This document shows positions 33,702 through 43,407 of a stretch of DNA of 52,459 nucleotides, one piece after another (position 1 is the stretch's first letter; every line of letters starts with the position of its first letter). The position numbers were made by a program, and so were the translations under genes. Origin of the DNA: Bacteroidales bacterium (GTDB taxonomy: Bacteria > Bacteroidota > Bacteroidia > Bacteroidales > UBA932); contig SUYP01000020.1 in the NCBI GenBank assembly GCA_015060395.1, positions 1-52,459 of the forward strand. Direction: 5' to 3'. Below the pieces are notes generated by a model. It saw nothing but the letters and a program-made list of their open reading frames with translations, had not been told where the DNA came from and did not search any database.

Positions 33702-35069
33702 TTATGCCGAGAAGACTACGTTTTCAAAGGCCAGTGACGGAATCTGCCATCGTGAACTTGGCCTGGCATCGCTTCCGGCGGCAGTCAGACTGTTCCACAG
33801 CTCCATAATGTTTCCCGTGATCAGCATTTCCTTCACCGGATGAACCGTCTTTCCGTCACTGAAAGCAAATCCTTCTATTCCGAATGAAAAGTCTCCTGTT
33901 ACCGGATTACAGTTTCCTCCGTTGAATCCGGTCACTAATATTCCGTTGCGTGCCGTCTTGAGAATATCTTTCAAAGATACTTCTTTTTCTCCGTCCTGCA
34001 AGTCCTTGCCCTTTATAAAAGGCATAAGACAAGGTCTGGAAATATCTTCGACGGTTGGAGCTATTCCCATCTTTTCCGACATATATGTATTGACGAAGTA
34101 TTGTTTCACGACTCCCTTCTCAATTATCGGCGCGTCTTTGGTGGCTACTCCTTCAGTGTCGAAAAGCCTTGATCCGTTCTTTCCGAATGTCCTCGCCATA
34201 TCCATCAGAGTCATATTTTCCGGAAAGACCTGTCTGCCGATACTGTCCTCAAGAAACGACATCTTCTGCTGGATGGATGATGCATTGAGTGCAGTGAGGA
34301 GGGGAGAAACGAGCCTTGATGAAACCGTACTGTCAACTACCATACGATACTTTCCGCTCCGTCTTTTCTTGGGACCTATCTGCCTTACAGCCCTTTCCAG
34401 AGCCTTGGCTGCACATCCGTCGTAGTCAACATCCGATGCCTTAGGGGTGGTCTGCCACCAGTATCCGCTGTACTTGCTGCCTTCCTTGTCCTCTATCGTC
34501 ATTTCGCAGAATGTTCCGAATGTGGTCTCGGAATGCCTTCCTTCAAATCCGTTGGAATCTGCAAGGTAGCTGTCGTCTGCTGTGCAGGAGTATTCGCATT
34601 CTTCGGAAATCAGGCTGTATCCTTCCGCCTTTTCTTTCGTTTCCTGGAATCTGCTGAGCCTGAATGCATTGGCGAGACGGTCTTCTGAAGAAATCTTCGC
34701 GTAATCAGCGTCAAAAAGCCCCAGTTCCCGTCCTGTGACGGCATCTTTTGCCGTCCTTCCGATGTCCGGAAGCTTTCTGCAAAGGTCTTCTCCCAGCATC
34801 CTCACCATATCGATGGCCTTGGAAATGAATGTTTCGAGGTCAGCTTCTTCAAGCCTGTTTGTCGAGAATGTACCGTATCGGCCATTGACGAACAGATATA
34901 AATATATGGACCTGTCGGCAGAATGACTGACCTTGTCCAGTTCTCCGTTAAGGATGGTGCAGGCGTCTGTGACGCTTTTGTTGAGTGACACTCTGGCGGC
35001 TGAAGCCCCGTGTGCTGTAGCATAACCGATGCAGTGTCGGGCAATCTGTATCTCTTTATCTGTAATCAT
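33702..35069 (-). CDS. pmbA: TldE/PmbA-family metalloprotease subunit
   Basis: A 455-residue partner of TldD. It lacks the HExxxH zinc motif, as the TldE subunit does, and shows the typical GVATKDAPIIEKGVVKQYFVN and GFNGGNCNPVTGDFSFGIEG segments of the C-terminal half. The start is taken at the ATG at 35069, one base after the tldD stop (TGATATG arrangement), because the upstream frame starts at TTG. TldD/E degrades unfolded or modified peptides and can act in peptide maturation. Confidence 0.9.
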   Translation of the reverse strand: MITDKEIQIARHCIGYATAHGASAARVSLNKSVTDACTILNGELDKVSHSADRSIYLYLFVNGRYGTFSTNRLEEADLETFISKAIDMVRMLGEDLCRKLPDIGRTAKDAVTGRELGLFDADYAKISSEDRLANAFRLSRFQETKEKAEGYSLISEECEYSCTADDSYLADSNGFEGRHSETTFGTFCEMTIEDKEGSKYSGYWWQTTPKASDVDYDGCAAKALERAVRQIGPKKRRSGKYRMVVDSTVSSRLVSPLLTALNASSIQQKMSFLEDSIGRQVFPENMTLMDMARTFGKNGSRLFDTEGVATKDAPIIEKGVVKQYFVNTYMSEKMGIAPTVEDISRPCLMPFIKGKDLQDGEKEVSLKDILKTARNGILVTGFNGGNCNPVTGDFSFGIEGFAFSDGKTVHPVKEMLITGNIMELWNSLTAAGSDARPSSRWQIPSLAFENVVFSA

Positions 35070-35070
35070 A

Positions 35071-36489
35071 TCATTCTCCTCCAACTGTCAGTGAGCTTAT
35101 CAGTATTGTCGGCATTCCGCAGGATACCGGTACGCTCTGCTCTTTTCCGCAGGTCCAGGTGCCGTTGTCGATCTTGAGGTCATTTCCTGTCGCCAGGATG
35201 TCGGACAGTGCCTGCGGACCGTTTCCGATTATATTGATATCCTTCACGGGAGCTGTCAGACGGCCGTTTTCAATCAGAAATCCGCTCTTTACGAAGAAAG
35301 TGAAATCTCCCTCTCCGATCTTGACCTGACCGTTTGAGAATTCATCCACGTACACTCCGTTCTTTACCGAGGCTATGATGCTCTCAGGGTCTGCGTTGCC
35401 GTTTTCCATATATGTGGCTCGCATCCTCGGAATCGGATTGTACCGGAAGTTTTCCCGGCGTCCGTTGCCGGTAGGGGTGACGCCATACCAGCTTGCGCTG
35501 ATCCTGTCGTGTAGATATGAACATAATATGCCGTCCTTGACCATATATGTCTTTTCTCCGGATACTCCTTCGTCGTCGTAATTACCTGAGCCTCTGTTGA
35601 ATGCTACAGTTCCGTCATCGACGACATCCACACCTTCCGGACATACGCGCTTGCCGAGCTTGTCGGCAAATATCGATTGCCCCTTTCTGTTGAAATCAGC
35701 TTCGAATGCGTGTCCCATCGCTTCGTGAAGCAGGATACCTGATGCTCCGGCTCCCATAACGACATTCATCTGACCGCCTTTCGGCCTGATGGCTTCAAAG
35801 CGCTCGTCAATGCCCCTGACAGCTTCTTCGGCAATTTCGTTCAGAAGGCCGGGACCTATCAGCTCGGCCCCCGTGCGGAAACTTCTGGATACGTTCTTGT
35901 TTTCCGTCTTGCTGCCTTGCTGGAACACTACAGTAGCTGTAATGCTTCCCATAGGTCTCGTATCGCAGGTAAGCTCAGCCAGAGAATTGTACATCATTAC
36001 GTCGGTCACTGAATCAGACAGCCTTATGATGACCTTTACTATCCTGCTGTCTTTTGATAAGATCGCCTTTTCCAGATCTTTGAGAAACGGCAGGAATGCA
36101 TCAGCCTCTTTCTCCCTCCAGTTTTCCTTCATCGGATACAGATCCAGCTTCCTGTCCTGCACCGGTGCATAGATCCTGCTTGCAGCAGATGAGCCGGATG
36201 CTATTGCGGATGCTGCTTTTGCTGCACTCATCATATCTGCCATCGCCGTGTTTTCTGAATATGCATAGCCCGTCTTTTCTCCCTTCAATACCCTGATGCC
36301 TACTCCGAAATCAGTATGGAAGCCTCCTGATGACACGACACCGTCCTTCAACAGCAGATTGAAGAAGGTCGTGTGCTCGAAATACAGGTCACAATAGTCC
36401 CCACCTTGTGCAAGCGCGGCTGCAACGAGTTCCTGCAGCTGAGCCTGCGTCACCATAAACAGGTCGGTATAATGATTCTCAATCTTCAT
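35071..36489 (-). CDS. tldD: Zinc metalloprotease TldD
   Basis: A 472-residue catalytic subunit of the TldD/TldE protease. The zinc motif HEAMGH is seen in GAGASGILLHEAMGHAFEAD near residue 250, along with FNRGSGNYDDEGVSGE and an IPRMRATYMENG segment common to the family. It is cotranscribed with pmbA, which begins one base after its stop. Upstream lies a zeta-toxin-like gene 2 bases away on the same strand. Confidence 0.92.
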   Translation of the reverse strand: MKIENHYTDLFMVTQAQLQELVAAALAQGGDYCDLYFEHTTFFNLLLKDGVVSSGGFHTDFGVGIRVLKGEKTGYAYSENTAMADMMSAAKAASAIASGSSAASRIYAPVQDRKLDLYPMKENWREKEADAFLPFLKDLEKAILSKDSRIVKVIIRLSDSVTDVMMYNSLAELTCDTRPMGSITATVVFQQGSKTENKNVSRSFRTGAELIGPGLLNEIAEEAVRGIDERFEAIRPKGGQMNVVMGAGASGILLHEAMGHAFEADFNRKGQSIFADKLGKRVCPEGVDVVDDGTVAFNRGSGNYDDEGVSGEKTYMVKDGILCSYLHDRISASWYGVTPTGNGRRENFRYNPIPRMRATYMENGNADPESIIASVKNGVYVDEFSNGQVKIGEGDFTFFVKSGFLIENGRLTAPVKDINIIGNGPQALSDILATGNDLKIDNGTWTCGKEQSVPVSCGMPTILISSLTVGGE

Positions 36490-36491
36490 TT

Positions 36492-37109
36492 CTATAATGA
36501 TAATATTTCTCCGGTTTCTTCCATCTGTCTGTGCCTTTCCTCTGCTATTGCCCTTATCTTTGTGTATGTGCTCTCATCCTTGATGTTTATCACATCTTTT
36601 TTAGAGCCTTCTGCAATCACTCGGAACGGAATCTGCGAATTGTCTGCCAGAATCCATCTCTCGCATAAAGGTGCATAATATTGGAAGAAATAATAGATCC
36701 CTACATTGTATCGTCTCCGTATCGTCTCTTCTGGAATATCGTGTCCTCCGGCTTCAACCCTTGCCCTTACCCTTTCGATCGCCAGTTCCGGAGAGTTCAG
36801 CCAGAAATACAGCAATGTCACGGTATATCCGGCTTCCTGAGCCATCTTTGCCGTCTTGAGCAATGTCCTTGTGGCCAAAGTGGTCTCTACCGCAAAATCT
36901 TTCTGCTTCCTCAGAAGATATCTGATCTTGGTAAGCATATAACGGCTTGCCTGAATCGATGCTTTGGATGGGTCAAAAGGGGAGAGGCCCTTGGCAAATT
37001 CATCTGAGTTCACGAATTCCCTGCAGTCAAGCATTTCAGGCAGAAGCGAATAGGATGCGGTCGTCTTGCCTGCTCCGTTGCATCCTGATATTATATATAA
37101 ATGTGGCAT
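36492..37109 (-). CDS. Zeta-toxin-like P-loop kinase (205 aa)
   Basis: The Walker A motif GCNGAGKTT opens the protein (MPHLYIISGCNGAGKTTASY), and NSDEFAKGLSPFDPSKAS gives the substrate-binding aspartate region seen in zeta toxins, with ETTLATRT as a further conserved stretch. Zeta toxins phosphorylate UDP-N-acetylglucosamine; many chromosomal homologs are annotated only as AAA or zeta-like kinases. No epsilon antitoxin gene is adjacent, so a stand-alone kinase is as likely as a toxin. A -7-like TAAATTTG sits directly upstream of the ATG. Confidence 0.75.
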   Translation of the reverse strand: MPHLYIISGCNGAGKTTASYSLLPEMLDCREFVNSDEFAKGLSPFDPSKASIQASRYMLTKIRYLLRKQKDFAVETTLATRTLLKTAKMAQEAGYTVTLLYFWLNSPELAIERVRARVEAGGHDIPEETIRRRYNVGIYYFFQYYAPLCERWILADNSQIPFRVIAEGSKKDVINIKDESTYTKIRAIAEERHRQMEETGEILSL

Positions 37110-37180
37110 AATTCAAATTTATAAATTTCGCGATATCTGCGTTGCACTTCAATTCCAGAATCCTCACGACCGGGAGGTTG

Positions 37181-37882
37181 CTATCGGTTGTTGACTCCGT
37201 ATCCGAAGAGAGCGAAGTCGCCTTTGCAAGGGTCATCCGGCCATATTTCCCTGAAAGCATCTGTGATTTCCAGTGCTGTCACGATGTCCTTCTGTCTGCG
37301 CCCGGTCAGCCCTAGAGCAGTAGCCTGGTCGTAAACGTGCACATCCAGCGGCAGGATAAGTCCCTTCTTGTCCGAAGATTTCCACACCCCGAGATCGACC
37401 TTGCCGTCATCCCTGACCAGCCACCTGCGCATCATACTTATCTTCTTGTTCGGAGCTTTCCTGTCTTCTTTCTGTCCGAAGATGCCGGTCCTGATCTGAG
37501 CGTCCGTTAATCCCTCGATGCTGCCGGTCTTTTCATATATCCCTTTAAGCCTTGTGCATATAGCGGCGAACTCGCTCCATTTTATCGTCCTGTGCAGGCT
37601 GGCGTTCTCGTCGCGATATTCCCCGTTCATTATATAATCGTATGGCTTCCAGCACATTTCGTCAAACATCCTTCCGCAGTCACGGACAATCATAGCCCTT
37701 CTTCCCCAGGCAAGATGTGACGAAAGCAAGGCAGATATCTCCACGTCTGCCACTGAAGCCTCTCCGGCTTCATATTTCCGTGCAAATTGTGTCGGGAATA
37801 TGATCGGATCTTCCTGAAAATATTTCGGGTCATTATATTCCTCTGCCCACCCGATGAGGGTCTCTTTCAAAGACGTATCCAT
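37181..37882 (-). CDS. TIGR02757 (DUF2400) family protein
   Basis: A 233-residue protein of a Bacteroidota-rich family of unknown function, seen from SALLSSHLAWGRRAMIVRD, KKISMMRRWLVRDD, DVHVYDQATALGLTGRRQKD and a C-terminal DFALFGYGVN. The last three resemble the layout of helix-hairpin-helix DNA glycosylases, and a DNA-repair role has been suggested for relatives on fold grounds only. No signal peptide. It stands between the zeta-like kinase and the POT transporters. Confidence 0.85.
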   Translation of the reverse strand: MDTSLKETLIGWAEEYNDPKYFQEDPIIFPTQFARKYEAGEASVADVEISALLSSHLAWGRRAMIVRDCGRMFDEMCWKPYDYIMNGEYRDENASLHRTIKWSEFAAICTRLKGIYEKTGSIEGLTDAQIRTGIFGQKEDRKAPNKKISMMRRWLVRDDGKVDLGVWKSSDKKGLILPLDVHVYDQATALGLTGRRQKDIVTALEITDAFREIWPDDPCKGDFALFGYGVNNR

Positions 37883-37899
37883 AATCCTGCAAATATAAT

Positions 37900-37939
37900 A
37901 AAAATGACCGGTTACACTGATGTGCAGCCGGTCATTTTT
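37900..37939 (-). terminator. Terminator of the POT transporter pair
   Basis: AAAAATGACCGG (37900-37911) pairs with CCGGTCATTTTT (37928-37939), 12 perfect bases with a T run on either strand. It is positioned to end the minus-strand transcript from the POT genes. Confidence 0.8.
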
Positions 37940-37958
37940 ATCCAGGTTCGTATGATTC

Positions 37959-39626
37959 CTACTCTGTTGCAGACTCGATACGTTTCATATTGGCGAACAT
38001 AAATACGCCGGCAACGAGGCAGATGGCTATGAGCACAACCCACACCGACCAGAGCGGAACCCTCATCCAGAGGAGGCCAGGCACTGATACGAGATAATTG
38101 CCTATTGCTGTCGCTGCGAACCATCCGCCCATCATCATACCCTTGTATTTCGGAGGAGCAACCTTTGACACGAATGAGATACCCATAGGTGAGAGAAGGA
38201 GCTCTGCGAATGTGAGCACGAGATATGTGCTGATGAGCCAGGTAGGGGATACGAGGTCAGGGCTTACTGTTCCTCCAAGTTCCTTAGGTGATGCGAGACC
38301 GAAGGATGCAAGAGTGAGGATAAGGAAGCCAGCTCCGGCCACGAACATTCCGAGACCGATCTTTCGTGGTGCTGACGGCTCCTTGCCCTTCTTTGCAAGT
38401 GCTCCGAAGATGGCGAGCGATACCGGTGTGAGTGCCACCACATAGAACGGATTGAACTGCTGGAAGTCAGAAGGCTGGATGTTCACTGTGCCAGGCATCC
38501 TCAAATAAAGGACTGCCGCGAGTGCCCAGAGGCCTGCGGTGATTGCACCGGAAGTGATCTTTGCCTTCTTTGTTTCAGCCTGGAATACATTGAAGAGTGT
38601 ATATACCGAAAGTGCTATGAGTGCGAGGCACCATATATTGAATCCGATCCTGAGGATTCCGCTTGTGCTGCTTGCAGTGTAATCGCGGGCGAAGAATGTC
38701 ATTGTTGCTCCGTTCTGGTGGAATGCCATCCAGAAGAAGATTACCACTGCGAAAACGAAGATGAGGGCTCCGATACGGCTCTTGGTCTGTGCCGGTGTGA
38801 GCTCTACCTCAGCTGCAGGGTTAGCTGCCTTTGCCTGCTTTGCATTTACATCGGCGTGCTTGAACCACGAGCGGCAGCTGTAGTAGATGAGCACTGAAAT
38901 GATGAGGGCGACACAAGCTACAGCGAATCCGCCATTGTATGCTGTCGAGAGCTTTTCGATATAGTATGGAGCGAATGCTGCCATATCCATTCCGGCAGCG
39001 CCCGGCATCGTGGCTGCGATGCTCTGCAGGTGAGAGAGATTCTCAGGGGAGATCGTTCCGTCGATGACCTGATGGGCAAGGGCCGGAACGTTTGCATTGT
39101 AAACAAGATCGAACTTGTTGAGAGTAAGGTTGGTCATAGCCTTTGCCATAGAAGGTGCGAACATCGAACCTACGTTGATGGCCATATAGAAAAGGCTGAA
39201 TGCGGCATCTCTCTTCGCAGAATATTTCGGATCGTCATAGAGATTTCCGACCATAACCTGAAGATTTCCCTTGAAGAGACCTGTTCCGATTGCGATAAGT
39301 GCCAATGCTCCGAACATCAGGATCTTACCTGAAAGATCCGGTGCGGTAGGAATCGCGAGGCATAGGTATCCGAGGAACATCACGCCGATACCGATGGTTA
39401 CGCATTTGCCATATCCGATCTTGTCGGCAAGGATACCTCCGAAGAAAGGCATAAAGTAAACGCCGGCAAGGAAGATAGAGTAGATCTGAGTGGTTACTGC
39501 AGCGCTGAAACCGAACTTCGCCTGAAGGAAGAGGAGGAAGATGGCCAGCATCGTGTAATAGCCGAAGCGCTCACCGGTGTTGGCGAGCGCAAGGGCAAAG
39601 AGTCCTTTTGGTTGACCTTTGAACAT
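37959..39626 (-). CDS. POT-family peptide transporter, downstream copy (555 aa)
   Basis: Inner-membrane proton-coupled di/tripeptide symporter. The start MFKGQPKGLFALALANTGERFGYY contains the family's ExxER-type motif region (TGERFGYYTM), and FYMAINVGSMFAP matches the PTR2 signature. Roughly 12-14 membrane helices are visible, plus a linker with KQAKAANPAAEVELTPAQ between helices. It lies 16 bases downstream of a paralog with about the same layout. The exact peptide range cannot be read from sequence. Confidence 0.9.
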   Translation of the reverse strand: MFKGQPKGLFALALANTGERFGYYTMLAIFLLFLQAKFGFSAAVTTQIYSIFLAGVYFMPFFGGILADKIGYGKCVTIGIGVMFLGYLCLAIPTAPDLSGKILMFGALALIAIGTGLFKGNLQVMVGNLYDDPKYSAKRDAAFSLFYMAINVGSMFAPSMAKAMTNLTLNKFDLVYNANVPALAHQVIDGTISPENLSHLQSIAATMPGAAGMDMAAFAPYYIEKLSTAYNGGFAVACVALIISVLIYYSCRSWFKHADVNAKQAKAANPAAEVELTPAQTKSRIGALIFVFAVVIFFWMAFHQNGATMTFFARDYTASSTSGILRIGFNIWCLALIALSVYTLFNVFQAETKKAKITSGAITAGLWALAAVLYLRMPGTVNIQPSDFQQFNPFYVVALTPVSLAIFGALAKKGKEPSAPRKIGLGMFVAGAGFLILTLASFGLASPKELGGTVSPDLVSPTWLISTYLVLTFAELLLSPMGISFVSKVAPPKYKGMMMGGWFAATAIGNYLVSVPGLLWMRVPLWSVWVVLIAICLVAGVFMFANMKRIESATE

Positions 39627-39642
39627 ATTTTTATTGTTTAGA

Positions 39643-41202
39643 TTATGCTGTTACTCTTTCAAGCCACTTCACCATTCCGAACATTACGCCCATCGAGATG
39701 AAGCATACCACTGCAAACACAGTCCAGCACTGCCAGATCGGCCAGGCGTTGTACATAAGCGGGCCGAGGAAGAGGAAGAGGTTGCCGATGGCGGTTGCAC
39801 CGAGCCAGAGTCCCTGGCACAGACCGAGCATACTCTTAGGAGCCACCTTCGATACGAATGAAAGTCCCAGAGGCGAGATGAAGAGCTCTGCTACAGTAAG
39901 GAAGAAGTAAGTGGCGATGAGCACCCACCAGTGAGCCTTGTCGGCCATCTGCTCCGCGATCGGAAGCGACTTGTATGTCTCTGCAGAAGGATATCCCTTA
40001 AGAAGTGAGAATACTGTGAGGAATACGAATGCGAGACCTGCGATAAGCATACCGATACCGATCTTCTTAGGAGTGGAAATCTCCTTTCCGCGACGTGCAA
40101 GTGCAGAGAAGATTGCCATAATCACAGGTGTGAGGACGATCACGAAGAACGGATTGATAGCCTGCCATACCTCAGGAGCAACAGCTGAAGAGTCAACGAA
40201 GTCGCGTGCGAAGAATGAAAGCGACATACCGTTCTGGTGGAACGAGAACCAGAAGAAGATGACGATGCCGAGCACTGCGAAGAGAGCATACATACGCTGC
40301 TTGATCTCTTTTGCCATAGCAGCTTTCTCTTCTGCAGTATATTCCACGCCCTTTACAGCCTCCTTCTTTGCAGGAGTAGGGAACTTGTTCTGAGATACGA
40401 AGAAGATTATAAGTGAGATGCACATTGCAGCAACAGATGCGATGAACGAGTAGTGGATACCCTCGTTGAAGATCTGGAGGTAGTTCTGGCAGGATGCTGC
40501 AAGGTCGCTGATGCTTCCGCCAGCTGCAACGATCATAGAGTTCAGGTTCTCGAGAGCCTGGGCGCTCATTCCTGCAGCGTTGTTGATGAACTCGTGGCAG
40601 AGAGCAGGGAGCTGTGCGTCATATACCATTCCGTTTGTCTCAAGCCACCACGAGCGGAGGAGAGGAGCGACGAAAGGAGCGATGAGGCCTCCGACATTGA
40701 TGAACACATAGAATATCTGGAAGCCGGAGTCACGCTTTTCCTTAGCCTCTGCAAGAGCCTGAGGGCCTTTCTTTGCAGCTTCAGCCTCGAAGTTGTCATA
40801 CATCTGTCCTACGATTGCCTGGAGATTGCCCTTGAAAAGACCGTTACCGAAGGCGATCATAAAGAGAGCGAAACAGGTGAGCGGAAGGAGCCATCCGATG
40901 TTTCCGGATGTGGCAAGTATAGGAATCGAAAGAAGCACGTAACCTGAAGCCATAATGATGAGGCCGGTCTTGATCGTACCCTTGTAGTTCTGAGTGCGGT
41001 CAGCGATGATACCGCCGACGAGGCTCAGAAGGTAGATACCTGCATAGAAGAATGAGTAGATGGTGCCGGCAGGGCCTTCGCCAAGACCGAACTTAGAGCA
41101 GAGGAACAATACGAGGACGGCGTTCATAATGTAATAGCCGAAACGCTCTCCCATATTGCTGAGAGCCGCTGCCAAGAGACCTTTTGGATGTCCTTTAAAC
41201 AT
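39643..41202 (-). CDS. POT-family peptide transporter, upstream copy (519 aa)
   Basis: The ATG at 41202 (MFKGHPKGLLAAALSNMGERFGYY) is chosen because the frame extends 23 codons upstream only with unrelated sequence across the promoter. It carries the NMGERFGYYIM motif, FYVFINVGGLIAP and multiple membrane helices. It is probably the first gene of a two-gene operon and has a full promoter at 41277-41306. The pair may differ in peptide preference. Confidence 0.9.
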   Translation of the reverse strand: MFKGHPKGLLAAALSNMGERFGYYIMNAVLVLFLCSKFGLGEGPAGTIYSFFYAGIYLLSLVGGIIADRTQNYKGTIKTGLIIMASGYVLLSIPILATSGNIGWLLPLTCFALFMIAFGNGLFKGNLQAIVGQMYDNFEAEAAKKGPQALAEAKEKRDSGFQIFYVFINVGGLIAPFVAPLLRSWWLETNGMVYDAQLPALCHEFINNAAGMSAQALENLNSMIVAAGGSISDLAASCQNYLQIFNEGIHYSFIASVAAMCISLIIFFVSQNKFPTPAKKEAVKGVEYTAEEKAAMAKEIKQRMYALFAVLGIVIFFWFSFHQNGMSLSFFARDFVDSSAVAPEVWQAINPFFVIVLTPVIMAIFSALARRGKEISTPKKIGIGMLIAGLAFVFLTVFSLLKGYPSAETYKSLPIAEQMADKAHWWVLIATYFFLTVAELFISPLGLSFVSKVAPKSMLGLCQGLWLGATAIGNLFLFLGPLMYNAWPIWQCWTVFAVVCFISMGVMFGMVKWLERVTA

Positions 41203-41276
41203 AATTTCAGAGTTTTTATAGTTATTGTATTTGTTTGTCCCGGTTTTGTGCAAGGCCGTTTCAATGCACAATCGTG

Positions 41277-41306
41277 CAAATATAGCAAATTTAATTTACA
41301 GGCAAA
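41277..41306 (-). promoter_or_regulatory. Bacteroidota promoter of the POT pair
   Basis: On the minus strand TTTG (41303-41306) and TATATTTG (41277-41284) are 18 bases apart. A block of 23 bases including the -7 box (41270-41292) is identical to 50426-50448 upstream of parE. Confidence 0.7.
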
Positions 41307-41332
41307 ATATCGGATTTCATCCGGAAAATTGA

Positions 41333-41340
41333 TATATTTG
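41333..41340 (+). promoter_or_regulatory. -7 box for the LpxL-type acyltransferase gene
   Basis: TATATTTG matches TAnnTTTG, 73 bases before the chosen ATG at 41413; the divergent POT promoter is close by. Confidence 0.45.
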
Positions 41341-41412
41341 CTATTCTGTATAAACCTTGTATTCCGGCAGTACTCGTAATATAGAGGCGTGCCAGTATAT
41401 ATGTGCTTGATA

Positions 41413-42321
41413 ATGAAGAAGTTATTGGTAAATATAATCAGAGGACTGATAGTAGTTCTTTCAAAGCTGCCGTTGAAGTTCCATTATTTTATGGGTGATA
41501 TTCTGGCCTGGCTGGTAAAGAATGTTATGAAATATCGCTACAGCACAGTGCTTGTCAATCTGGCAAGATCTTTCCCGGACAGGAAATATAAGGAAATCGA
41601 CAGGATAGCTGCAGATTTCTACAGGCATCTGGGCGAAATAGTGGCTGAGGCTATCTGGTTCGGCGGCAGCAATTACAAAAGACTTTATGAAAGTGGCCTG
41701 GTGACGGTGATGAACCAGGAGGAGATCGATGACTATTTCCTCAATGCCCCGAGTATGACGGTTCTGAGCACTCACTGCGGCAACTGGGAACTTATGGGAG
41801 GATTCCTGGGATACAGGACGCTTTCCGGAAAGAAGGTAGCGATACAGGAGGAACAGATAAGCGTTGTTTACAAGAAACTCAGCAGCGATGTGTCTGATGA
41901 GGTTTTCAAACGTAACAGAGTGGCTGCAGTGGAAAGAGTCGGGACATCGTGCGAAGTGGAGTCTTCCAGCATTCTCCGATATACAGTGAAGCACAAGGAT
42001 GAGCGCCGTGTGTATATTTATCCGACAGATCAGGCTCCGTACTGGAAGGCCGGCAAGCATCCTATCGGAGAATTTATGCATCAGCAGACCAATGCTATGC
42101 TTGGAAGTGTCGGACTTGCCTGCAAGTTTTCACATTCTGTGATGTATATGAAGATGAAGCGAGTGGAGCGGGGCCGGTATGAGATGACGCTTATACCTAT
42201 ATGTCGTGATGCTTCGCAGTCCTCTCCTGAGGAAATAATGAGGAAATACTATGACCTTCTTCAGGAAGAAATCAATGAGACACCGTACAACTGGCTGTGG
42301 ACTCATAAAAGGTGGAAATAA
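41413..42321 (+). CDS. Lipid A biosynthesis acyltransferase (LpxL/HtrB family)
   Basis: A 302-residue inner-membrane acyltransferase. The start at 41413 (MKKLLVNIIRGLIVVLSKLP) gives the usual N-terminal membrane anchor; earlier starts in the frame are a GTG and an ATG at 41401. The catalytic HxxxxE motif is HCGNWE near residue 125, and the conserved TDQAPYW and TPYNWLWTHKRWK ending are typical. These enzymes add secondary acyl chains to lipid A. DUF4831 follows 17 bases later. Confidence 0.9.
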   Translation: MKKLLVNIIRGLIVVLSKLPLKFHYFMGDILAWLVKNVMKYRYSTVLVNLARSFPDRKYKEIDRIAADFYRHLGEIVAEAIWFGGSNYKRLYESGLVTVMNQEEIDDYFLNAPSMTVLSTHCGNWELMGGFLGYRTLSGKKVAIQEEQISVVYKKLSSDVSDEVFKRNRVAAVERVGTSCEVESSSILRYTVKHKDERRVYIYPTDQAPYWKAGKHPIGEFMHQQTNAMLGSVGLACKFSHSVMYMKMKRVERGRYEMTLIPICRDASQSSPEEIMRKYYDLLQEEINETPYNWLWTHKRWK

Positions 42322-42338
42322 TTTAAAATCATAATGTT

Positions 42339-43385
42339 ATGAAGATTAAACTGATGACAGCCCTGGCTTTTGCCTTTGCACTTGTGCAGATGACTGCATC
42401 TGCGCAGACCGGCAGTGATCCGACCGGATATGTTACATATTCCCTTCCTCAGACAGTTCTCAGCCTAGAGGTGGAAGCTGTGCGCGAGACATTCTATGCA
42501 GGACCGTATGCAAAATATGCTGAGAAATATCTCGGCATCAAGCCTCGTATGAAGGATGAGAATTCTGTGCAGCTTACGGAACTGAAGATGACTCCTCTCG
42601 TCGAGGCGGACCAGAACAGCCGTTATTCTGTGAATATAAAGAAAGGTACGCTTAATCCGTCGGTGTTCACCCTCAGTGCCGCAGGGCTGGTCACATTCTC
42701 CGATGCGGAATTCGGTGATGCCTCGGTATGGCGTTTCCCTGTAAAGTCCGAAGGCGATTTCTCCGGAAAAGGTGTGTCGTCGAATCTTACATCCGAGGCT
42801 ACTACATTATATAGGAATGAAAAGAAGGAGTCTGCCTACAACCGTGTGTCCGTACAGCAGAATATGGTCGTGGAGAAGAGCCTTGAACAGAAGGCTGCCG
42901 AGACGGCAAACACCATCCTTGACCTGCGCAGGCAGAGGCTGCAGATCGTTACAGGCGATACGGATGCGACCTATAGCGGAGAAGCTATGGGAGCTGCAAT
43001 CGAGGAACTTACCCGTCTCGAGCAGGAATATATGACCCTCTTTACAGGCTATTCTGATTATCAGACACAGAAGATGAGGTTTGATGTCATTCCTGAAGCC
43101 GGGCGTGAGAACCAGATGTATATCGCATTCCGCATATCGGACAAGAGCGGACTTGTACCTGCAGATGATATGAGCGGCAAGCCGGTGGTTATGGAGATCG
43201 TGCCTCAGGCCATCGCTCAGACGGAATTGAGGAATTCGGCTTCCAACGTGATACATTACAGGATTCCTGCTATATGCACGGTGAAGCTCAAGAATGGTGC
43301 TGACCTTCTGCTCCAGAGCCGCATACCGGTATATCAGCTTGGTCAGGAAAGCTCGCTTCCTGCAGCCGTAGGCATAATAAAGTAA
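42339..43385 (+). CDS. DUF4831-family secreted protein (348 aa)
   Basis: A signal peptide (MKIKLMTALAFAFALVQMTASA) precedes a Bacteroidota-specific domain of unknown function, recognised from TYSLPQTVLSLEVEAVRETFYAGPYAKYAEKYLGI and ILDLRRQRLQIVTGDTDATYSG. No catalytic motif or lipobox is seen, so it is likely periplasmic or on the outer membrane. It lies between the LpxL-type gene and pepD, all on the plus strand. Confidence 0.85.
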   Translation: MKIKLMTALAFAFALVQMTASAQTGSDPTGYVTYSLPQTVLSLEVEAVRETFYAGPYAKYAEKYLGIKPRMKDENSVQLTELKMTPLVEADQNSRYSVNIKKGTLNPSVFTLSAAGLVTFSDAEFGDASVWRFPVKSEGDFSGKGVSSNLTSEATTLYRNEKKESAYNRVSVQQNMVVEKSLEQKAAETANTILDLRRQRLQIVTGDTDATYSGEAMGAAIEELTRLEQEYMTLFTGYSDYQTQKMRFDVIPEAGRENQMYIAFRISDKSGLVPADDMSGKPVVMEIVPQAIAQTELRNSASNVIHYRIPAICTVKLKNGADLLLQSRIPVYQLGQESSLPAAVGIIK

Positions 43386-43407
43386 ACACATTAAACATTG
43401 ATATTTT

